A stretch of DNA of 38,688 nucleotides from Nonomuraea cypriaca (GTDB lineage Bacteria > Actinomycetota > Actinomycetes > Streptosporangiales > Streptosporangiaceae), in NCBI RefSeq assembly GCF_015645445.1, contig NZ_JADOGI010000094.1, positions 1-38,688 of the forward strand, written 5' to 3'. Under the pieces are notes generated by a model that saw only the letters and a list, made by a program, of their open reading frames with translations, was not told the DNA's origin and did no database searches. Positions 15,088 through 22,815 of the stretch are shown piece after piece (within the stretch, counting starts at the first letter, position 1; the number at the start of each line of letters is the position of its first letter). The position numbers were made by a program, and so were the translations under genes.

Positions 15088-15444
15088 TCACTGCCTGGGT
15101 TCCTCCGAGCTCCGGGCGACGAGACGGTCGCCGGACGTGTGCTCGCGTTCCAGTCGTCGTTCCAGGTCGCGCTTCTCGTCCTCCAGCCGGGCGACCCGGT
15201 TGGAGGTCTCGGCCCTGGCGCTGCGCACCCTGCGGTGGCGCCGTGCCGTCCTGCGCGATCCGGTACGAATCAACCAGACGCCCAGCAGGAGAACCGCCGC
15301 GGCGACCGCACCCGCCAGGAACATCTCCACGTGATTCAGCTCGAAGGTATATCCGAACAGGATGTACCTGGCGCTCTCCTCGGTCAGCACCAAGGCGGCG
15401 GCACCGCCGGCGAGCAGGACCAGGAGCGCTCCCACTAAGATCAT
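15088..15444 (-). CDS. LapA/DUF1049-like membrane protein with cytosolic coiled coil
   Basis: 118 aa from the ATG at 15442-15444; GAGGGG lies 11 nt upstream, and longer in-frame extensions have no hydrophobic or conserved content. Two helices (MILVGALLVLLAGGAAALVL and MFLAGAVAAAVLLLGVWLI) flank a short loop, ARYILFGYTFELNHVE, as in the LapA domain. A basic stretch (RRTARRHRRVRSAR) and an Arg/Glu coiled coil (VARLEDEKRDLERRLERE) follow. In enterobacteria LapA is tied to LPS assembly, which cannot apply here. In actinomycetes these proteins are uncharacterised; a membrane-anchored adaptor is plausible. Confidence 0.75.
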   Translation of the reverse strand: MILVGALLVLLAGGAAALVLTEESARYILFGYTFELNHVEMFLAGAVAAAVLLLGVWLIRTGSRRTARRHRRVRSARAETSNRVARLEDEKRDLERRLEREHTSGDRLVARSSEEPRQ

Positions 15445-15532
15445 CCAACTCAACCCCTCATCGGCGTGCTCTGATGGATGTCCTCTTCTCAGAAGGCGTT
15501 TCCACTGCCCGGAGATCCGCGGGGTATGCGCC

Positions 15533-16072
15533 ATGATGGCGTCCATGAGACCCGAGCTCGGCCAGGTGCTGCACTTCTCGGAGGACCCGACCATCGAGCG
15601 GTTCGAGCCGCACGTCGCGCCGACCAGCAGGGAGTCCGAGCCGTACGTGTGGGCGGTCGGCCACGACAGGTGCCCGGACTACTGGTTCCCGCGCGCCTGC
15701 CCGCGGGCGATGGCCTGGACGGGACCGCGCACCACCGAGGAGGACAAGACCCGGATCATCGGCTCCGGCGGCGGCGAGCGGGTCCACGCCATCGAGTACG
15801 CCTGGCTGAAGGCCATCATGGACGTGCGGCTCTACGCCTACCGCCTGCCCGCCGCCGGCTTCGCGCCCATCGGCGACCCGCCGCACGCCATGGTCGCGCA
15901 GGTGCCCGTGACGCCGCTGGGCCCGCCCGAGCCGGTCGGCGACCTGTTCGAGTTGCACGAGGAGGCGGGGATCCAGATGCGAGTGCTGGCCGACCTGTGG
16001 CCGTTCTGGAACGAGGTGACGGCGAGCACGCTGGAGTTCAGCGGGATCAGGTTGCGGAACGCCCGTCGATGA
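15533..16072 (+). CDS. DUF6886-like protein
   Basis: 179 aa if read from ATG 15533; ATGs at 15536 and 15545 are equally possible (15545 gives MRPELGQVLHFSED). The N-terminal motif LHFSEDPTIERFEPH and the block YVWAVGHDRCPDYWFPRACPRAMAW, with conserved Cys/Trp/His, resemble actinobacterial and firmicute proteins now grouped as DUF6886. I recall this family from its HFSEDP start and am only moderately sure. No signal peptide or membrane helix. The 3' end overlaps the convergent reductase gene by 26 bp. Confidence 0.7.
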   Translation: MMASMRPELGQVLHFSEDPTIERFEPHVAPTSRESEPYVWAVGHDRCPDYWFPRACPRAMAWTGPRTTEEDKTRIIGSGGGERVHAIEYAWLKAIMDVRLYAYRLPAAGFAPIGDPPHAMVAQVPVTPLGPPEPVGDLFELHEEAGIQMRVLADLWPFWNEVTASTLEFSGIRLRNARR

Positions 16073-17009
16073 GCGCGAGCAGTTCCTCGGGCGTCATCGA
16101 GCCAGGCGCCCGCTGTTCGCGGGCGGCCCGGCCGGCCTCGCGTCGCAGCACCTCGTTGACCGGGGTGGGCACGCCGTGCAGGCGCCCGAGCAGCACGATC
16201 TCGCCGTTGAGGTAGTCGGCCTCGATGGAGCCCGTGCCCTTGGCCAGGCTCTGCCACGACGATCCGCCGCCGCGGGTGACGCCCTCGATGGGGCGTACGT
16301 CCACCAGGTGGCGGCGTACCGCCTGCTCTTCCTCGGTGGTGGAGTAGGCGATGCCCGCCGCGTCGAGCACGGCCCTGGCCTCGGCTCTGGCCCGCTCGGC
16401 GATCGTCCCCGCGCCGGGCGAGCGGCCGGCCAGCGCTTCGATGGCGTTGGCCAGGTTGCCGAGCAGCTTGCCGTACTTCCAGCGCATCACGTCGGCCGAC
16501 GGGCGCCCGACGAGGCCGTGCTTGCCGAGGTCGGTGACGATCTGCGCGGCGAGGTCGTCCACACCCTGTGGATGACGACCGACGTGCAGCATGCCGGAGT
16601 ACGGATATCCGTGCGCGACCACGACCCCCGGCTCCATGTACTGGGCGGGCAGCCACACGCACATGCCGTAGACGCGCTCGTGCCTGCGCAGGACCGTACG
16701 CTCGTTGTCGACGCCGTTCTGGGCGCACACGACGGGCAGCTCGGACGGCCAGGGGGCCAGCGCGGCGATCGTGTCCTGCGACTTGGTGGCCAGGATCACC
16801 ACGTCGTCGTCGCGCGTGGGCACGGGCCCGGCGGCGACGGGGATGTCCAGGGTCTCGTCGGACTCAGGGGTGATCAGGCGCAGGCCGTCGCGATCGATGG
16901 CGTCGTGTTGGGCGCCCCTCGCGATGAGCAGAACATCGTGCCCGCCTTGGAAGAGGCGGGCGCCGATGGTTCCTCCGACCGCCCCCGCTCCGATCACTAT
17001 GTAGCGCAT
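16047..17009 (-). CDS. Ketopantoate-reductase-family (PanE/ApbA) NAD(P)-dependent reductase
   Basis: 320 aa beginning MRYIVIGAGAVGGTIGARL, whose GxGxxGG marks the NADP-binding Rossmann fold. VILATKSQDT and VCAQNGVDNE follow, matching the ApbA N-terminal domain. The helical C-terminal domain carries MRWKYGKLLGNLANAIEAL, the usual site of the catalytic lysine, and ends with a Ser-containing WQSLAKGTGSIEADYLNGEI, like the family substrate-binding motif. True PanE makes pantoate for CoA synthesis. Many actinobacterial paralogues act on other 2-oxo acids, and no other pantothenate gene is nearby, so the substrate is uncertain. The GT2 gene starts upstream on the same strand. Confidence 0.9.
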   Translation of the reverse strand: MRYIVIGAGAVGGTIGARLFQGGHDVLLIARGAQHDAIDRDGLRLITPESDETLDIPVAAGPVPTRDDDVVILATKSQDTIAALAPWPSELPVVCAQNGVDNERTVLRRHERVYGMCVWLPAQYMEPGVVVAHGYPYSGMLHVGRHPQGVDDLAAQIVTDLGKHGLVGRPSADVMRWKYGKLLGNLANAIEALAGRSPGAGTIAERARAEARAVLDAAGIAYSTTEEEQAVRRHLVDVRPIEGVTRGGGSSWQSLAKGTGSIEADYLNGEIVLLGRLHGVPTPVNEVLRREAGRAAREQRAPGSMTPEELLALIDGRSAT

Positions 17010-17028
17010 TGGCCGAGGATGTCACTAT

Positions 17029-17757
17029 TTACTTCGCGAGTGCCACTTGGGTCTGCGTCGTCACGGCCGTCCCGCGCGCCCGCTCCCGCATGATCGTCCT
17101 GAGGACGCGCAGGCCGTCGCGGACCGCGTGCAGGTTGCTCTCGCCGTGGATGCGGGAGCGCTCGTGGCTGGGCACCTCGCGGATGATGAGGCCGGCCTGG
17201 GCGGCGCGGACGTTCATCAGGGTCTCGATCTCGAATCCGTCGCAGTCGAGCTCCATGACCTCGAGGTGGCGGGCCCAGAAGGCGTTGTAGCCGTAGCAGA
17301 GGTCGGTGTAGCGGGTGCCGTAGAGCAGGTTCGTCAGTCCGGTGAGGACCTTGTTGCCGAACGAGCGGACCGGGCTGAGGTCGTCGGAGCCGCCGCCGGG
17401 GGCGTACCTGGAGCCCTTGGCGAAGTCGGCGCCGTTGAGCAGCGTGGCGACGAACGAGTGGATCTCCCTGCCGTCGGTCGAGCCGTCGGCGTCGATCATG
17501 ACGATGATGTCGCCCCTGGCGGCCTGGAAGCCCTCGATGAGCGCGTTGCCCTTGCCGCGCCGGGTCTGCACGACGACCCGGAGGTCGGGGCGCAGCCTGC
17601 GCGCGACGGCGACGGTGTCGTCGGTCGAGTTGCCGTCGACCAGGATCACCTCGTCGATCCAGTCGGGCAGCGTGGCGAAGACGTGGGGCAGGTTCTCGGC
17701 TTCGTTCATCGCGGGAACGATGACACTGACGCTGGCGGCGAAGGGCTGCTTGTTCAT
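17029..17757 (-). CDS. Family 2 glycosyltransferase
   Basis: 242 aa from MNKQPFAASVSVIVPAMNEAENL; alternatives 17 residues upstream (17808) or longer are possible, and none has a clear RBS. The GT-A fold is evident: VSVIVPAMNEAEN, VDGNSTDDT, and the metal-binding DxD in VMIDADGSTDGRE. DLCYGYNAFWARHLEVM and CDGFEIETLMNVRAAQAGL are typical of polyprenyl-phosphate mannosyl/glucosyltransferase relatives. No transmembrane helix is seen in the C-terminal part, so it likely transfers from a nucleotide sugar at the cytosolic face. The acceptor is unknown. It lies between the P-loop kinase and the reductase on the same strand. Confidence 0.9.
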   Translation of the reverse strand: MNKQPFAASVSVIVPAMNEAENLPHVFATLPDWIDEVILVDGNSTDDTVAVARRLRPDLRVVVQTRRGKGNALIEGFQAARGDIIVMIDADGSTDGREIHSFVATLLNGADFAKGSRYAPGGGSDDLSPVRSFGNKVLTGLTNLLYGTRYTDLCYGYNAFWARHLEVMELDCDGFEIETLMNVRAAQAGLIIREVPSHERSRIHGESNLHAVRDGLRVLRTIMRERARGTAVTTQTQVALAK

Positions 17758-17816
17758 GATGTCAAGGTCCACCGGCACACATGCAGCCCGCTTGAATTCG
17801 CCTTGCATTGATCGTG

Positions 17817-18356
17817 TTATGCGGGATTCTCGTGAATTTCGGCCTCTTGGGCGCGGGAAATGATCTCGGTTACGGTCTCTTCCGGCGTTTGCCGCGAGGT
17901 GTCCAGCCACAGGCCCAGACGTGGGGTTTCGCCGCGCAGGGCGGCGTCGAGCCGGCCGATCGTCCACTCGCCGTAGCCGGTTTTGGGCCGCTCCCGCTCC
18001 CGGCGCTCGACCTCCACCGGATCCGGCGCGAGTACGACTACATATAGCGGACGAGTACGAATCATTTTCGCGAACTTCGTCAAATCCTCGCCTAGAACTA
18101 CGTCCTGCACTATTGCCGTAAATCCGGCTTCGAAATACAGGTCCGCTGCGTTCGCCGCGATCCGGTAACGGAGGTGAAGCTGACGCACCGCCTCCTCCGC
18201 GAGGTCGGGCGTCATGCCGGCGCCGCCGTTGACCACCATGCGCCGGAACGCGTCACCCCGCACGTGGGCCGAGCGTGGCAGCCGCTCGGCCAGTGCCTGC
18301 GCGACGGTGGACTTACCGGCCGCCGAGATGCCGGTGATCAGGACGACGCCGTTCAT
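17817..18356 (-). CDS. P-loop kinase (AAA/zeta-like small-molecule kinase)
   Basis: 179 aa. It opens with VVLITGISAAGKSTVAQALAERL, a Walker A of the adenylylsulfate-kinase / chloramphenicol-phosphotransferase-like superfamily. HVRGDAFRRMVVNG carries the acceptor-binding Asp-Arg. FTAIVQDVVLGEDL is the second core strand with an acidic residue, and a lid region VEVERRERERPKTGYGEW is rich in Arg. The substrate is not deducible; small-molecule phosphorylation is most likely, and there is no antitoxin neighbour to argue for a zeta toxin. The start codon is remarkable: it lies within a tandem array made of copies of the lysK 3' end. Confidence 0.85.
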   Translation of the reverse strand: MNGVVLITGISAAGKSTVAQALAERLPRSAHVRGDAFRRMVVNGGAGMTPDLAEEAVRQLHLRYRIAANAADLYFEAGFTAIVQDVVLGEDLTKFAKMIRTRPLYVVVLAPDPVEVERRERERPKTGYGEWTIGRLDAALRGETPRLGLWLDTSRQTPEETVTEIISRAQEAEIHENPA

Positions 18357-18446
18357 GTGCCGAGGAGCTTTCCGGTGGTGCCGTTCATGTGCGGAGGAGC
18401 TTTCTGGCCGGTGCCGTTCATGCGCCGACGAGTTTGCGGACCCGGT
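18348..18446 (-). repeat. 32-34-bp tandem array joining the lysK end to the kinase start
   Basis: Three copies beginning gccgttcatg(t/c)gc lie at 18348-18379, 18380-18412 and 18413-18446. On the coding strand the last copy is the true lysK end (RKLVGA then TGA), the middle copy reads ARKLLRT then a stop, and the first supplies ATGAACGGC, the start of the kinase gene. The simplest reading is that an overlapping stop/start junction (ATGA) was duplicated in tandem, moving the two genes apart. Confidence 0.8.
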
Positions 18447-20019
18447 CGGCGCCCACGGCCAGCAGGAGCGTGGGCAGTCTCGGGCCGGTGTCGCGGCCGA
18501 CGAGCAGCCTGTAGAGCAGGGCGAAGAAGGCCCGCTGGGCCGCCTTCAGCTCCGGCGTCGGCTTGGCGTCGGCCGGCAGGCCGGCCTGGACCTTCGGCAC
18601 GCCGTAGACCAGCGCGGTGAGGCCGTCGAGCGACCAGTCGTCGAGCCCGTCGGCCAGCAGCCGCAGCGACTCGCGCTCCTGCTCGCCGAGTGAGTCGAGC
18701 AACTCCTCGTCCGGAGCCTCGCGCACGCGCGTGCGCTGGTCGGTGGGCACGTGGCCGTCGACCCAGCGCTGCGCCCTGTCCAGGCGCGGCCGGGCCTCGT
18801 CGAGCGCGCCGATCCCGTCGAGGTCGCGCAGGATGCGCAGGGTCTGCTCGGCGTGGCCGGTCGTGACGTCCACGATGGAGGCCAGCGTCCGGTAGGGGAC
18901 CGGGTGCGGCGTGCCGGGCAGCGGGCCCGCCGCCGTGGCCACGGCCCGCTCATACGCGGCCAGCTCGGCGGGCTGGGCCTGGCCCGCCTCGACCTTGCGG
19001 CCCAGGGCGTCCCACTCGTCGTAGAGGCGCTGGATCTCCTGGTCGAAGGCGACCTTGAAGGACTGGGCCGGCTTGCGGCGGGCGTACAGCCAGCGCAGCA
19101 CCGGCGCCTCCATGATCTCCAGGGCGTCGGCCGGGGTCGGCACGTCGCCCTTGGAGCTGCTCATCTTGGCCATGCCGGTGATGCCGACGAAGGCGTACAT
19201 GGGGCCGATCGGCTGCCGGCCGCCGAACACCTCGTCCACGATCTGGCCGCCGACGATCCAGGCGGAGCCCGGGGAGTGATGGTCGACCCCGGACGGCTCG
19301 AAGATCACGCCTTCGTGCGCCCAGCGCATCGGCCAGTCGACCTTCCACACGAGCTTGCCGCGGTCGTGCTCGGCCAGGCGCACGGTCTCGCCGAACCCGC
19401 ACTCGCAGGTGTAGGCCAGCTCGGTGGTCTCGTCGTCGTAGGCGGTGACGGTCGTGAGGTCGCGCTCGCACAGGTCGCAGTACGGCTTGTACGGGAAGTA
19501 GCCCTCGACCTGCTTGGACCGGTAGCGGGACAGCACGGCGTCGATCCTGGCCCGCTCGCGCAGGGCCAGCAGGATCTGCGCGCGGTAGGCGCCCGAGGTG
19601 TACTGGCCGGTCTGGCTGATGCCGCGATATTCGACGCCCAGCTCCGCCAGGGCCTCGATCATCGGGGCCTTGAAGTGCTCGGCCCAGTTGGCGTGCGTGC
19701 TGCCCGGAGGCGCCGGCACCGAGGTCAGCGGTTTGCCGATGTGCTCGGCCCAGGACGGGTCGACGCCGGCCGGCACCCGGCGGAAGCGGTCGTAGTCGTC
19801 CCAGGACAGCAGGTGGACGCACTCGACCCCGCGCCGCCTGATCTCGTCGGCGACCAGGTGGGGCGTCATGACCTCGCGCAGGTTGCCGAGGTGGATCGGG
19901 CCGGACGGGCTCAGCCCCGAGGCGCAGACGATCGGTTTGCCCGGAGCGTGTCTCTCCGCCTCGGAGATCACCTCGTCCGCGAACTTGGAGACCCAGTCGG
20001 TCTCCACACTTTCAGCCAT
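18418..20019 (-). CDS. lysK: Lysyl-tRNA synthetase, class I
   Basis: 533 aa, starting at MAESVETDWVSKF (ATG 20017-20019); the frame stays open far upstream, but that part is noncoding shadow. It charges tRNA-Lys in the cytosol. It belongs to the class I fold: HIGH-type motif PIHLGN (H43-N46) and KMSKS-type motif KMSSSKG (K285 onward). A zinc-binding insertion reads YCDLCERDL ... YTCECGF, with CxxC and CxC cysteines. Length fits LysRS1 (~500-570 aa). Class I LysRS replaces or accompanies the class II enzyme in archaea and some bacteria, including many actinomycetes. The C-terminal codons and stop are part of a tandem array leading into the kinase gene. Confidence 0.95.
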   Translation of the reverse strand: MAESVETDWVSKFADEVISEAERHAPGKPIVCASGLSPSGPIHLGNLREVMTPHLVADEIRRRGVECVHLLSWDDYDRFRRVPAGVDPSWAEHIGKPLTSVPAPPGSTHANWAEHFKAPMIEALAELGVEYRGISQTGQYTSGAYRAQILLALRERARIDAVLSRYRSKQVEGYFPYKPYCDLCERDLTTVTAYDDETTELAYTCECGFGETVRLAEHDRGKLVWKVDWPMRWAHEGVIFEPSGVDHHSPGSAWIVGGQIVDEVFGGRQPIGPMYAFVGITGMAKMSSSKGDVPTPADALEIMEAPVLRWLYARRKPAQSFKVAFDQEIQRLYDEWDALGRKVEAGQAQPAELAAYERAVATAAGPLPGTPHPVPYRTLASIVDVTTGHAEQTLRILRDLDGIGALDEARPRLDRAQRWVDGHVPTDQRTRVREAPDEELLDSLGEQERESLRLLADGLDDWSLDGLTALVYGVPKVQAGLPADAKPTPELKAAQRAFFALLYRLLVGRDTGPRLPTLLLAVGADRVRKLVGA

Positions 20020-20089
20020 CGCGCCATTCTTGCGGGTCCGCCATGCCCAAGCCAACGCGTTACCGTCACCCCAGGTGAACGGGCATGGC

Positions 20090-20248
20090 TCAGCCCTCGA
20101 ACGCGGCCGCGATCTCGTCGTGTTCCGGCCGGTAGGCGGCACGGAACCGCCTTGCCGGCCTGGGGCGCGGCCGCGGGCTCCGGGGCGGTGGTGCCGCAGC
20201 CGGCCAGTGCGACGAGGACGGCCACGGCCAGAAAGATCTTGTGGACAT
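20090..20248 (-). pseudogene. Frameshifted remnant of a small lipoprotein gene
   Basis: Minus strand. Near ATG 20246-20248, but one base out of frame with it, runs HKIFLAVAVLVALAGCGTT, a lipoprotein signal with lipobox LAGC, followed by APEPAAAPQAGKAV. The frame then loses sense. A different frame continues AAYRPEHDEIAAAFEG to TGA (20090-20092), which looks like the proper C-terminus. Two indels would explain the pattern. It lies just downstream of the subtilase on the same strand. It may be a decayed gene or a sequencing artefact; original length would be only ~50 aa. Confidence 0.5.
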
Positions 20249-20267
20249 GGCGACCGACCGTCCAGGA

Positions 20268-21623
20268 TCAGGCCGCGCGCGTTCCGGCCTGTCTGCCGAG
20301 GGCGGCCAGGATGCCGGGCGGGTCGATGACGCCGTACCCGTAGTCGTGGTCGAAGCCCACCGTGCTGCGGTCGTCGGCCGTGCGGTGCAGCAGTGTGCGG
20401 AACTGTTCGGGGGAGAGCCGGGTGGCGGGCCTCTGGGTCCTGACGGCCGCGACCACGCCGGCGGCGACCGGGCAGGCGGCGGAGGTGCCGGTGTCGGCGC
20501 CGCCGCTCGCCTCGGAGCCGGCGAAGTGCGTGTAGGCGCACAGGTCGGGCTTGCGGCTGGAGAGCCGCCCCGGGCCCTGGGAGGAGTAGCCGACGCGCTC
20601 GCCCCGCGTGTCCACGCCGCCGACGGACGTGACGGCGGGGTGGGAGTTGGCGCCGGCGATCGGGCGGTCGGGGAAGGCGCACCTGGCGTCGCGGCAGTCG
20701 CGCCCGCAGTTGCCCGCCGCGAACAGGATGTCCGCCCCCGCGTCCTCCAGGCTGCCCACGATCACGTTGAACGGGTGCGCGGGATTGTCCGAGTAGTTGC
20801 CGGGATGGCCGGGCGGGAAGTCCGACTCCGTCGAGAACAGCCCCCAGCTGTTGCTGACGACCAGCGACCTGGACCCCGCGGGCATGGCGTTGACGACGTC
20901 GCGCAGGTGGGAGTAGGCGGCCACGGCGTCGGACAGCAGGCCGTCCAGCCCTGGCCCGCCCCTGCGGCTCAGCAGGACGGGGATGTCGAGCAGGGTCGCC
21001 TTCGGGGCGGCGAGCAGCGCGTCGAAGGCGCACATGGACCCGTGGCCGACGGCGTGGCGCCCGGGGGTGCGGTTCACCCCCGGCGGGCTCCAACTCCGCG
21101 CGTCGTCGACGGTCACGGGCGAGCCGATGACCGAGCTGACGTGCCGGGCGTTGATGCCGCTGTCCACGACGGCCAGGGTCACGCCCGCGCCGTCGTGGCC
21201 CTGCGCCCACAGGTCCGAGGCGTGCAGGAGGCGCCTGACCGCGTGCCAGTCGCCGACGGGCCCGTCCCCGCCGCACGTCGGATTGGGTTCGATGACCGGA
21301 TCGGCGAACACGCCGGTCACCTCGCGTACGGCCGACACCAGCAGCGCCGACCTGGTGGACGACTCGTCGCCGGCGATCTCGCCGCGCACCAGCACGGAGG
21401 CGTCCTCCGGGGCGAGCGAGAACGCCATGCGCTGGTGCGGCGACAGGGGATCGCCGTGGGCGGAGACCGGCCGCGCGCGCGGCACCGGGACGGGGGTGAA
21501 GGCACGGTCGAGGAGCACGCCTGGCAGGTCGCCCGCGACGTCGGCGGCCGTGGCGACCACGCCGGGGTCGATCACGGCGGCGACGACGTCGGGGGCGGGC
21601 CGGAGTTGGATCAGAACACGCAT
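20268..21623 (-). CDS. Intracellular subtilisin-like (S8) serine peptidase
   Basis: 451 aa from the ATG (21621-21623) behind AAGGTGA; a 26-residue longer reading has no RBS. No signal peptide is present: the protein begins MRVLIQLRPAPDVV, so it should act in the cytosol. Residues 1-140 form an unassigned N-terminal domain, then the subtilase fold with D154 (VVDSGI), H194 (VGHGSMCAF), oxyanion N305 (FAAGNCG) and nucleophile S381 (DTGTSAACPVAAG). The triad is complete; the usual GHGTHVA is GHGSMCA. A cluster CGRDCRDARCAF after the Asn motif might bind metal or form a disulfide. Target unknown. A hairpin hides its ribosome-binding site, and a broken lipoprotein gene follows. Confidence 0.9.
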   Translation of the reverse strand: MRVLIQLRPAPDVVAAVIDPGVVATAADVAGDLPGVLLDRAFTPVPVPRARPVSAHGDPLSPHQRMAFSLAPEDASVLVRGEIAGDESSTRSALLVSAVREVTGVFADPVIEPNPTCGGDGPVGDWHAVRRLLHASDLWAQGHDGAGVTLAVVDSGINARHVSSVIGSPVTVDDARSWSPPGVNRTPGRHAVGHGSMCAFDALLAAPKATLLDIPVLLSRRGGPGLDGLLSDAVAAYSHLRDVVNAMPAGSRSLVVSNSWGLFSTESDFPPGHPGNYSDNPAHPFNVIVGSLEDAGADILFAAGNCGRDCRDARCAFPDRPIAGANSHPAVTSVGGVDTRGERVGYSSQGPGRLSSRKPDLCAYTHFAGSEASGGADTGTSAACPVAAGVVAAVRTQRPATRLSPEQFRTLLHRTADDRSTVGFDHDYGYGVIDPPGILAALGRQAGTRAA

Positions 21624-21665
21624 GGCATCACCTTCGGGATGGGGATTTCGTAGCCTGGTGATGCC
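21624..21665 (-). promoter_or_regulatory. Hairpin sequestering the subtilase ribosome-binding site
   Basis: Minus-strand GGCATCACC (complement of 21657-21665) pairs perfectly over 9 bp with GGTGATGCC (complement of 21624-21632), with a 24-nt loop. The 3' arm contains the Shine-Dalgarno (AAGGTGA) and abuts the ATG, so the fold would block initiation. It may act as a temperature-, protein- or RNA-controlled switch. Confidence 0.55.
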
Positions 21666-21708
21666 CGGCTGGTTAGGGGAAACTCCTTTCCGTAAGGCCA
21701 TTATTACT

Positions 21709-22815
21709 TTAAGTAGCGATAGTTAACGCGTACGGGTCCCAGTCGTCTGGCAGCGGCTCGGGGGTGGCTGTCGTGGAGGCGATCCCGCGAAACTCCGAGC
21801 TCCCGCCGGACTCCTCGATCGCCGTCATGAGCTCCAGCACGTGGTAGGCCAGCTCCCCCGACGCCCGGTGCGGCGTGGCCGCCCGGATCGACCTGGCCAT
21901 GTCCAGGACGCCGATGCCGCGGCTGGCCGTCGTGCCCGACAGCGGCAGCTCGCGCCAGTCCTTGTCGTGCGCGCCGCGCGCCAGCAGCGGGCCGTCGAAC
22001 GTGTTGGGGTCGGGCAGCGACAGCGCGCCCTCGGTGCCGATGATCTCGATCATGCGGCGGTTGACCGGCGAGTCGAAGCTGAACGTGGCCGCCGCCGTCG
22101 CCGTGCCTGGGAAGTCGAGCAGCGCGTTGACGTGCGTCGGGACGTCCACCGGGAAGATCTCGCCCGCCTTGGGGCCCGAGCCGACGACGCGGTGCTCACG
22201 CGCCCTGCGGGTGCCGGCCGCCACCTGGATGACGGGGCCGAGCAGTGACACCAGGGCGGTCAGGTAGTAGGGGCCGAGGTCGAAGAGTGGACCGCCGCCG
22301 GGCTGGTAGAAGAACTCGGGATTGGGATGCCACGACTCCGGGCCGAGGCTCTGGGTGGCCGCCGTGACGGCGACCGGCGTGCCGATGAGGCCGGAGCGCA
22401 GGGCGCGCCCGGTCGACTGGAGCCCGGCCCCGAGGAACGTGTCGGGCGCGCCGCCCACGCGCAGGCCGAGGTTGGCGGCCTCGGCCACGACCTTGGCCGC
22501 CTCGTCCATGTCCAGTGCCAGCGGCTTCTCGCCGTACACGTGCTTGCCCGCGCGCAGGCACTCCAGCGCGACGGCCGCGTGCGCGGACGGGACGGTGAGG
22601 TTGACGACGATCTCGACCTCGGGCAGCGCGAGCACCGAGCCGAGCGGGCCCGACACGGGTACGTCGTGCTCGCGCGCCACGGCGGCGGCCCGGTCGGCGT
22701 CCAGGTCCGCGACGCCGAGCACGCGTACGTCGGGGAAGGCGTTGAGGTTGCGGAGGTACTGGCCACTGATCACTCCGGCGCCGACCAGGGCGACGCCGAC
22801 GGGGCCGTTGCTCAA
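21709..22815 (-). CDS. Gfo/Idh/MocA-family NAD(P)-dependent sugar dehydrogenase
   Basis: 368 aa. The N-terminal Rossmann domain reads VGVALVGAGVISGQYLRNL, then VADLDADRA, and the family motif GEKPLALDMDEA (EKP). The C-terminal domain contains GGPLFDLGPYYLTALVSLLGP and HPNPEFFYQPGG, typical of MocA-like proteins. The family oxidises or reduces sugars, inositols and their keto forms with NAD(P). The gene is third in an operon with xylose isomerase and a sugar isomerase; the ATGA overlap with the preceding gene (22812-22815) implies translational coupling. The product likely works on a sugar or polyol in the same pathway, whose identity the sequence does not show. Confidence 0.92.
   Translation of the reverse strand: MSNGPVGVALVGAGVISGQYLRNLNAFPDVRVLGVADLDADRAAAVAREHDVPVSGPLGSVLALPEVEIVVNLTVPSAHAAVALECLRAGKHVYGEKPLALDMDEAAKVVAEAANLGLRVGGAPDTFLGAGLQSTGRALRSGLIGTPVAVTAATQSLGPESWHPNPEFFYQPGGGPLFDLGPYYLTALVSLLGPVIQVAAGTRRAREHRVVGSGPKAGEIFPVDVPTHVNALLDFPGTATAAATFSFDSPVNRRMIEIIGTEGALSLPDPNTFDGPLLARGAHDKDWRELPLSGTTASRGIGVLDMARSIRAATPHRASGELAYHVLELMTAIEESGGSSEFRGIASTTATPEPLPDDWDPYALTIAT

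Noticed and set aside
17817..18356. Zeta-toxin-type toxin-antitoxin module
   Set aside because: The P-loop kinase lacks an adjacent epsilon-like antitoxin gene, and its neighbours are lysK and a glycosyltransferase.
20020..21276. Extension of lysK upstream of MAESVETDW
   Set aside because: The frame is open but Arg/Pro/Gly-rich without LysRS similarity, and it overlaps the lipoprotein remnant and the subtilase in its coding frame.
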